From Fictibacillus phosphorivorans (lineage in GTDB: Bacteria; Bacillota; Bacilli; Bacillales; Fictibacillaceae): DNA of 64,000 bases. Each line of letters begins with the position of its first letter. Position 1 is the stretch's first letter. Position numbers and translations under genes: made by a program. The stretch lies in contig NZ_CP015378.1 of the NCBI RefSeq assembly GCF_001629705.1, forward strand, positions 1,922,001 to 1,986,000, in the 5' to 3' direction. This document shows positions 59,976 to 64,000 of the stretch, in pieces. The notes beneath the pieces are model-generated. The model made no database searches and was not told the origin of the DNA. It saw nothing but the letters and a program-made list of their open reading frames with translations.

Positions 59976-60689
59976 TTATTGGCTATCGCTCTGATGAAGG
60001 CCACATTCTAGTTTTCCTAAACCAGACCAACGTCCAGAACGAAGGTCATCTGCGTTTAGTGCAGCCTGTGTACATGGCTCGCAACCTATACTTGGATAAC
60101 CATTGTCGTGAAGTTTGTTATACGGCAAATCATGTTTGTGGGCATAACGCCAAATGTCTTTCCAAGTCCAATGAATAAGCGGACAAATCTTAATGCTTTT
60201 AAATCGCCCGTCCCGATTAACAAATTGCGTGTTTTGGCGGGTAGGTGACTGTTCACGGCGTAGTCCTGAAAGCCAAGCTGTTACTCCGTTCAGTTCTTCT
60301 TCTAAAGGAATCACTTTTCGAATATTGCAGCATTGATTCGGATTTAATTTCCAAAGCTCTTCACCATGCTTACTCGCTTGTTCTTCAAGAGATAAAGCCG
60401 GTGTTTTCAATATGATGTGAAGGGATGGATATCTTTTCTTCGCTGCTTCAATGACTTCATACGTTTCTAGAAAATGTAGATGTGTATCAAGGAAAACAAT
60501 TTGAGCATCCGGTTTTACTTGATGAACGAGATCAACCAGGACGCTACCTTCAATTCCGAAGCTGCACGCATAAACCAGATCATCTTCATACGTTTCATAA
60601 GCCCACTTCAAAACATGCAGTGCACCTTTTGTGGGATTATCACTATTAAAATCACGGGTTTTCTCGTCCCATGTTTCGTACGTTAGCAA
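59976..60689 (-). CDS. cysH: APS/PAPS reductase
   Basis: Reduces activated sulfate to sulfite with thioredoxin. 237 residues. The P-loop-like CSFGIEGSV lies at 42-50; catalytic Cys229 is in LECGLH. Two Cys pairs, Cys120-Cys121 (NQCCNIRK) and Cys203-Cys206 (GCEPCT), show the 4Fe-4S type found in APS reductases and in B. subtilis CysH, which accepts both APS and PAPS. TTG 60689 is six bases after AAGGAGGT. A terminator separates it from yezD. Confidence 0.95.
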   Translation of the reverse strand: MLTYETWDEKTRDFNSDNPTKGALHVLKWAYETYEDDLVYACSFGIEGSVLVDLVHQVKPDAQIVFLDTHLHFLETYEVIEAAKKRYPSLHIILKTPALSLEEQASKHGEELWKLNPNQCCNIRKVIPLEEELNGVTAWLSGLRREQSPTRQNTQFVNRDGRFKSIKICPLIHWTWKDIWRYAHKHDLPYNKLHDNGYPSIGCEPCTQAALNADDLRSGRWSGLGKLECGLHQSDSQ

Positions 60690-60712
60690 TTTGTTACCTC
60701 CTTCTTGCCATT

Positions 60713-60763
60713 AAAAAAGCGGCTTTAACGTTTTTAGGACTTTGCCCAATCGTTAAAACCGCC
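60713..60763 (-). terminator. Intercistronic terminator between yezD and cysH
   Basis: On the minus strand GGCGGTTTTAACG pairs with CGTTAAAGCCGC over a 20-base loop, followed by TTTTTT. It lies 20 bases before the cysH ribosome binding site, so part of the transcripts should stop here or be released by an unknown signal. Confidence 0.8.
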
Positions 60764-60784
60764 TCTAGTTTTCTAGTCAGCGAG

Positions 60785-60928
60785 CTATTTAATTCTTACC
60801 TTCTCGTTTTTTTCCAGCTGAATTACTTTTCCATCTTGTACGATTAATGTGATTGATCCAAATTTAATACTGCTCAGCATTTTTTGAAGCTGAGGAAGAA
60901 AATCGTTTGCACTATTTTCGTTCGCCAC
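60785..60928 (-). CDS. yezD: YezD-family (DUF2292) small protein
   Basis: 47 residues: acidic helix (1-20) then GSITLIVQDGKVIQLEKNEK, the DUF2292 pattern I know from B. subtilis YezD. GTG 60928 is seven bases after GGGAGG. It is the first coding sequence after the SAM riboswitch and precedes cysH. DUF2292 genes recur beside sulfur-assimilation genes; their function is unknown. Too short for common ORF cut-offs and easily missed. Confidence 0.82.
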   Translation of the reverse strand: MANENSANDFLPQLQKMLSSIKFGSITLIVQDGKVIQLEKNEKVRIK

Positions 60929-60982
60929 TCCACTGCCTCCCTTTACAACATTCATTAACTTTTAAAAAATTTTTCCTAAAAA

Positions 60983-61182
60983 TTGTTGTTTTCTAAGTCT
61001 TACTTATTTCTTCTTTGACTTTTGATTGGAGTGGAAGATGCGAGACTCCTGTGGGACAGGCGGGCCGGTGAGACACTTATACGGGAACGTACGAATGTGG
61101 CTCACCGCCTGCCCCACGGAAAGCGAGTATCTGCAACGGAAATCAACTCTTTCAAAAGCAACAACGAATATGAAAACAACAA
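60983..61182. repeat. 200-bp structured element with terminal inverted repeats (MITE-like)
   Basis: Ends TTGTTGTTTTC (60983-60993) and GAAAACAACAA (61172-61182) are exact 11-bp inverted repeats, flanked by TAAAAA at 60977-60982 and 61183-61188. The GC-rich core folds on itself: TTGATT (61022-61027) with AATCAA (61141-61146), CAGGCGG / CCGCCTG and CCGGTGAGACAC / GTGGCTCACCG. From memory, similar cores (GCGAGACTCCTG...GGAAAGCGAG...CTGCAGCGGAAATCAAC type) recur between genes in Bacillaceae genomes. It lies in the cys leader between the riboswitch terminator and yezD. Coding frames across it are not credible. Confidence 0.7.
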
Positions 61183-61183
61183 T

Positions 61184-61209
61184 AAAAAAAACCTTCCCAT
61201 TTCGGAAAG
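61184..61209 (-). terminator. SAM-riboswitch terminator of the cys operon
   Basis: On the minus strand CTTTCC pairs with GGGAAG (one wobble) over a 5-base loop, followed by TTTTTTT, 20 bases after the aptamer. Confidence 0.7.
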
Positions 61210-61230
61210 ATAGTGGAGGTAAACGTATTA

Positions 61231-61333
61231 CCTTATCTTCCAAAATGTAAAAACATTCTGCTGGAGTTAGCACCTTACGATCGCAGGTTGCCGGGTTTCA
61301 TCGGGCCAGATCCCTTCACCACTCTTGATAAGA
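61231..61333 (-). ncRNA. SAM-I riboswitch (S box) of the sulfate-assimilation operon
   Basis: On the minus strand: CTTATCAAGAGTGG, GGCCCGATGAAACCCGGCA, AAGGTGCTAACTCC and GATAAGG in the proper order; P1 is CTTATC with GATAAG. Controls yezD-cysH and the genes beyond, so sulfate reduction should be shut off when SAM is plentiful. Confidence 0.96.
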
Positions 61334-61349
61334 GTTTAAATTTTATAAA

Positions 61350-61377
61350 ATCATATCATATCTGAAATGGATATCAA
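61350..61377 (-). promoter_or_regulatory. Promoter of the cys operon
   Basis: On the minus strand TTGATA (61377-61372) and TATGAT (61355-61350), 16-base spacer, 17 bases before the SAM aptamer. Confidence 0.65.
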
Positions 61378-61425
61378 GACCTATTTTTTCATTTTTCTAT
61401 TTTTACAAAAAATTTAAACAAACAG

Positions 61426-61455
61426 TTGACTTTTTATCTTTTAGGATCATATAGT
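61426..61455 (+). promoter_or_regulatory. Promoter of the TauE/SafE gene
   Basis: TTGACT (61426-61431) and TATAGT (61450-61455), 18-base spacer. Back to back with the cys promoter. Confidence 0.65.
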
Positions 61456-61461
61456 ATTAAC

Positions 61462-61530
61462 TAAAATTTAATCCGTATCGCTGATCGGTAAACCGAAGGC
61501 TCTTAACATCACTTGTTAAGGGCCTTTTTA
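61462..61530 (+). promoter_or_regulatory. Short leader ending in an intrinsic terminator, possible attenuator
   Basis: About 36 bases after the expected start point, GGCTCTTAAC pairs perfectly with GTTAAGGGCC (one wobble), followed by TTTTTATTTT, and the ribosome binding site of the permease follows at once. The leader before it contains a small hairpin, CGGT-AAA-CCG (61485-61494). The ligand or factor that would allow read-through is unknown; it matches no riboswitch class I recognise. Confidence 0.65.
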
Positions 61531-61547
61531 TTTTGAGGAGGAAGAAT

Positions 61548-62447
61548 ATGAAAAAGTTAATCGTATTGGCTCTTATTGGTCTTGTTGCACAGTTGATTGA
61601 TGGTTCACTAGGTATGGCTTATGGCGTTACATCTACATCATTGCTCTTAGTAGCGGGAATTGCTCCTGCAGCTGCATCTGCATCAGTACATCTTGCTGAA
61701 GTCGTAACCACTGCGGCATCCGGCGCTTCTCATATTAAGTTCGGAAACGTTGACCGGCAAGTCGTTCTTCGTTTAATCCTTCCCGGCTCTATAGGAGCTT
61801 TTGTAGGTGCTTGTTTTTTAAGTAACCTGCCTGGAGATGTTGTTAAACCATATATCTCTATCTTTTTAATTATCCTTGGGATTTATATCTTATATCGTTT
61901 TCTGTTTAAACTTGGAGAGAAGAAAGCAACAGCCAATGGAAAACCCTTTACAAAGAAACAACTTATTCCACTTGGATTATTAGCAGGTTTTTTAGATGCT
62001 ACAGGTGGTGGAGGCTGGGGCCCAGTCACTACTCCGGTCCTAATGGCAAAACAAGATCTAACAACCAGAAAAGTGATCGGTTCTGTAGATACCAGCGAAT
62101 TTGCAGTAGCTGTATCTGCATCAATCGGTTTCTTTGTCGCCCTTGGTTGGGAACAAGTTGAATGGCTTTGGGTCGGAGCTTTAATGCTTGGAGGAGTAAT
62201 TGCTGCTCCTATTGCTGCGTGGCTTGTCCGTCTTATACCCTCACACATACTAGGGGTCTTAGTCGGAGGGCTCATCATTATTACTAACATAAGAACTCTT
62301 CTTCATACTCTTGGTATACCCAACAAGATGTTGTTCTCGATCTACTTTGTACTTGCTGCTTTTTGGGCGGTCGGGATTATCTATGCGGTCAAAAGCAATC
62401 CGGAAAATAAAAATCCAAAATTTTTGAAAAATTCTGTTGACTATTGA
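61548..62447 (+). CDS. TauE/SafE-family permease (sulfite exporter family)
   Basis: 299 residues, eight or so helices, with the two DUF81 repeats: GSLGMAYGVTSTSLLL near the start and LDATGGGGWGPVTTPVL near residue 150. ATG 61548 follows GAGGAGGAAG; the frame opens five codons earlier at a TTG inside that site. Members move sulfite, sulfonates or other sulfur oxyanions. Divergent from the cys operon, which has no CysP-type sulfate permease, so it may take that role or export excess sulfite. Confidence 0.9.
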   Translation: MKKLIVLALIGLVAQLIDGSLGMAYGVTSTSLLLVAGIAPAAASASVHLAEVVTTAASGASHIKFGNVDRQVVLRLILPGSIGAFVGACFLSNLPGDVVKPYISIFLIILGIYILYRFLFKLGEKKATANGKPFTKKQLIPLGLLAGFLDATGGGGWGPVTTPVLMAKQDLTTRKVIGSVDTSEFAVAVSASIGFFVALGWEQVEWLWVGALMLGGVIAAPIAAWLVRLIPSHILGVLVGGLIIITNIRTLLHTLGIPNKMLFSIYFVLAAFWAVGIIYAVKSNPENKNPKFLKNSVDY

Positions 62448-62465
62448 TTATGAGCTATGTATTAT
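62437..62465 (+). promoter_or_regulatory. Promoter of metY
   Basis: TTGACT (62437-62442) and TATTAT (62460-62465), 17-base spacer, overlapping the end of the TauE/SafE gene and 25 bases before the SAM aptamer. Confidence 0.65.
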
Positions 62466-62489
62466 AAATCTTAATTCAATATTCTAATC

Positions 62490-62594
62490 TTCTTATCCAG
62501 AGAGGCTGAGGGACTGACCCTATGAAGCCCGGCAACCAGCGGAAACGCATGGTGCTAATTTCAGCAGAACAATCATTGTTCTGAAAGATGAGAC
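62490..62594 (+). ncRNA. SAM-I riboswitch (S box) controlling metY
   Basis: TCTTATCCAGAGAGGCTGAG, GACCCTATGAAGCCCGGCA, ATGGTGCTAATTTC and GATGAGA in order; P1 is TCTTATC (62491-62497) with GATGAGA (62587-62593). Confidence 0.96.
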
Positions 62595-62616
62595 TTCGAT
62601 CGGGTGAAATCATCGG

Positions 62617-62647
62617 GACCTCTTCTTTTGGAAGAGGTCTTTTTTTC
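62617..62647 (+). terminator. SAM-riboswitch terminator before metY
   Basis: GACCTCTTC pairs perfectly with GAAGAGGTC over a 5-base loop, followed by seven T. Confidence 0.93.
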
Positions 62648-62666
62648 TGGGATAAGTTGAAACTGA

Positions 62667-64000
<1,334 letters not shown>

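Noticed and set aside
61004..61273. Overlapping short reading frames on both strands across the structured repeat
   Set aside because: They follow the palindromic GC-rich core, have no ribosome binding site, match no protein family and run through the SAM aptamer.
61462..61530. Leader of the TauE/SafE gene as another SAM-I, T-box or fluoride riboswitch
   Set aside because: None of the conserved blocks of those classes is present and the leader is too short; it was kept only as an unclassified attenuator candidate.

Overview
The window is a 64 kb piece of chromosome from a low-GC, endospore-forming Bacillaceae (Bacillus/Fictibacillus-like; the genus is an inference). The evidence is strong AGGAGG-type ribosome binding sites, frequent TTG/GTG starts, TTGACA/TATAAT promoters, U-rich intrinsic terminators after most genes, a CcpA cre box, and six riboswitches of the kinds found in Bacillus (TPP, lysine, guanine, three SAM-I). 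No tRNA, rRNA, prophage, insertion sequence with a transposase, or CRISPR array was seen. Most of the window is ordinary chromosomal backbone.

Layout. 1-6.2 kb: glutamate synthase large subunit (cut by the left edge) and small subunit, then a Mn-dependent pyrophosphatase. 6.2-10 kb: a TPP-riboswitch operon for thiamine/pyrimidine salvage and uptake (tenA-ykoE-ykoD-ykoC). 10-24 kb: miscellaneous membrane proteins, an alpha/beta hydrolase, a YczE gene broken by one stop codon, an AAC(6')-like acetyltransferase, an Mta/TipA-type MerR regulator with its own operator, an AlaX editing protein, a very large uncharacterised membrane protein and an MFS exporter. 24-31 kb: a 21-bp-period intergenic repeat, a long-form SpeD, then a cre-controlled tripartite tricarboxylate transporter with a CitA/CitB-like two-component system. 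31-36 kb: yeeI, bdbDC, and an acidic LPKTA-anchored surface protein with its own sortase. 36-48 kb: lysine-riboswitch permease, guanine-riboswitch xpt-pbuX, a periplasmic-type 5'-nucleotidase, a VOC protein, an aldehyde dehydrogenase, a fasciclin protein, a BclA-like jelly-roll protein, a YeeE/YedE transporter and a beta-lactamase-fold protein.

48-64 kb is a sulfur island. On the minus strand a SAM-I riboswitch heads yezD-cysH-sat-cysC-sulfite reductase-DUF3906-SUMT-sirB-sirC. This covers sulfate activation, reduction to sulfide, and synthesis of the siroheme the reductase needs. A second SAM-I riboswitch starts three bases after sirC and controls yitJ-metH (homocysteine methylation). Divergently, a TauE/SafE permease is preceded by a very short leader ending in a terminator, and is followed by a third SAM-I riboswitch and an O-acetylhomoserine sulfhydrylase (cut by the right edge). 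Together these give sulfate to sulfide to homocysteine to methionine, with SAM feedback at three points.

The most unusual things are: a 200-bp structured element with 11-bp terminal inverted repeats and flanking TAAAAA repeats inside the cys leader; the very short leader plus terminator before the TauE/SafE gene; the SAM riboswitch nested directly behind sirC; the 21-bp-period repeat; and the in-frame stop in yczE. No clearly new multi-gene system was found.
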